Assembly: GCA_902775835.1 (NCBI GenBank)
Contig: CACYNZ010000272.1
Span: forward strand, 1-5,203
DNA: 5,203 nt
Origin: an uncultured Eubacteriales bacterium
Lineage (GTDB): Bacteria > Bacillota_A > Clostridia > Christensenellales > Aristaeellaceae
Direction: 5' to 3'
Shown piece after piece: positions 5,050 through 5,203 of this stretch. A model generated the notes under the pieces. The model was not told where the DNA came from and did not search any database. It saw only the letters and a program-made list of their open reading frames with translations. The translations under genes and the position numbers were made by a program. Numbering within the stretch: the first letter of the stretch is position 1; every line of letters begins with the position of its first letter.

Positions 5050-5051
5050 GG

Positions 5052-5083
5052 CAGCGCGCAGCATGGCGCAGACTGTGGCGCTG
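5052..5083 (+). other. Weak hairpin after fucU, not a clear terminator
   Basis: CAGCGC (5052-5057) pairs with GCGCTG (5078-5083) across a 20-nt loop, 2 nt after the fucU stop. No T run follows (TGAAAATGAATG), so it is not a standard terminator. It may stabilise the transcript end or be incidental. The remaining sequence to 5203 has no recognisable gene on either strand. Confidence 0.3.
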
Positions 5084-5203
5084 TGAAAATGAATGTGGAC
5101 AGATGATCAGGTGGAACGCTGTTTGCCCGGGAAACTTGCATGAAACCAGTGTGTCCACGTTTCTGGTGTCAGCGGGCCTGAAAAAACCGTCAGCAGTTTG
5201 GGA

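Overview
The window looks like chromosomal DNA of an anaerobic, moderately GC-rich Firmicute of the class Clostridia, probably from the gut. The reasons are strong AGGAGG-type ribosome binding sites, hairpin-plus-T terminators, a repeat-built acidic surface-type protein, a YunG-like protein and a NifX-like/SlyD fusion protein. No marker gene fixes the genus. All supported genes lie on the + strand.

Layout. (1) 1-530: the 3' part of a large, acidic, repeat-built protein, closed by a strong terminator at 546-580. (2) 619-1752: a membrane acyltransferase of the acyltransferase-3 (OafA-like) family, closed by a long perfect hairpin at 1816-1855. (3) 1753-2329: a long gene-poor and partly AT-richer gap holding three 16-bp repeats spaced exactly 33 bp apart. 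(4) 2330-2725: a conserved-looking 131-residue protein of unknown function with an excellent RBS. (5) 2804-4526: a compact three-gene transcription unit with its own candidate promoter and a terminator. Its genes are a NifX-like/Cys-His linker/SlyD-type prolyl isomerase fusion, a YunG-like protein with a Cys-His-Asp pattern, and a thioredoxin-family gene that appears broken by a one-base deletion. (6) 4564-4609: a degenerate stretch resembling the D-arm and anticodon arm of a leucine tRNA, overlapping a stable hairpin. (7) 4633-5049: an L-fucose mutarotase (FucU) of the RbsD/FucU family. (8) 5050-5203: noncoding end of the window with no supported gene.

How the genes relate. The central unit brings together a metal-cluster-type domain, a metal-binding Cys/His linker, a folding catalyst with chaperone flap, a candidate thiol enzyme and a CxxC redox protein. 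Spacing within it is only 1-5 nt, so the genes are probably co-transcribed and translationally coupled. A joint role in metal- or redox-linked protein maturation is an inference. The acyltransferase and FucU both concern cell-surface or sugar chemistry but sit in separate transcription units.

The items most worth attention are the fusion protein and its operon, the thioredoxin frameshift, the 33-bp-spaced repeats and the tRNA-like remnant.
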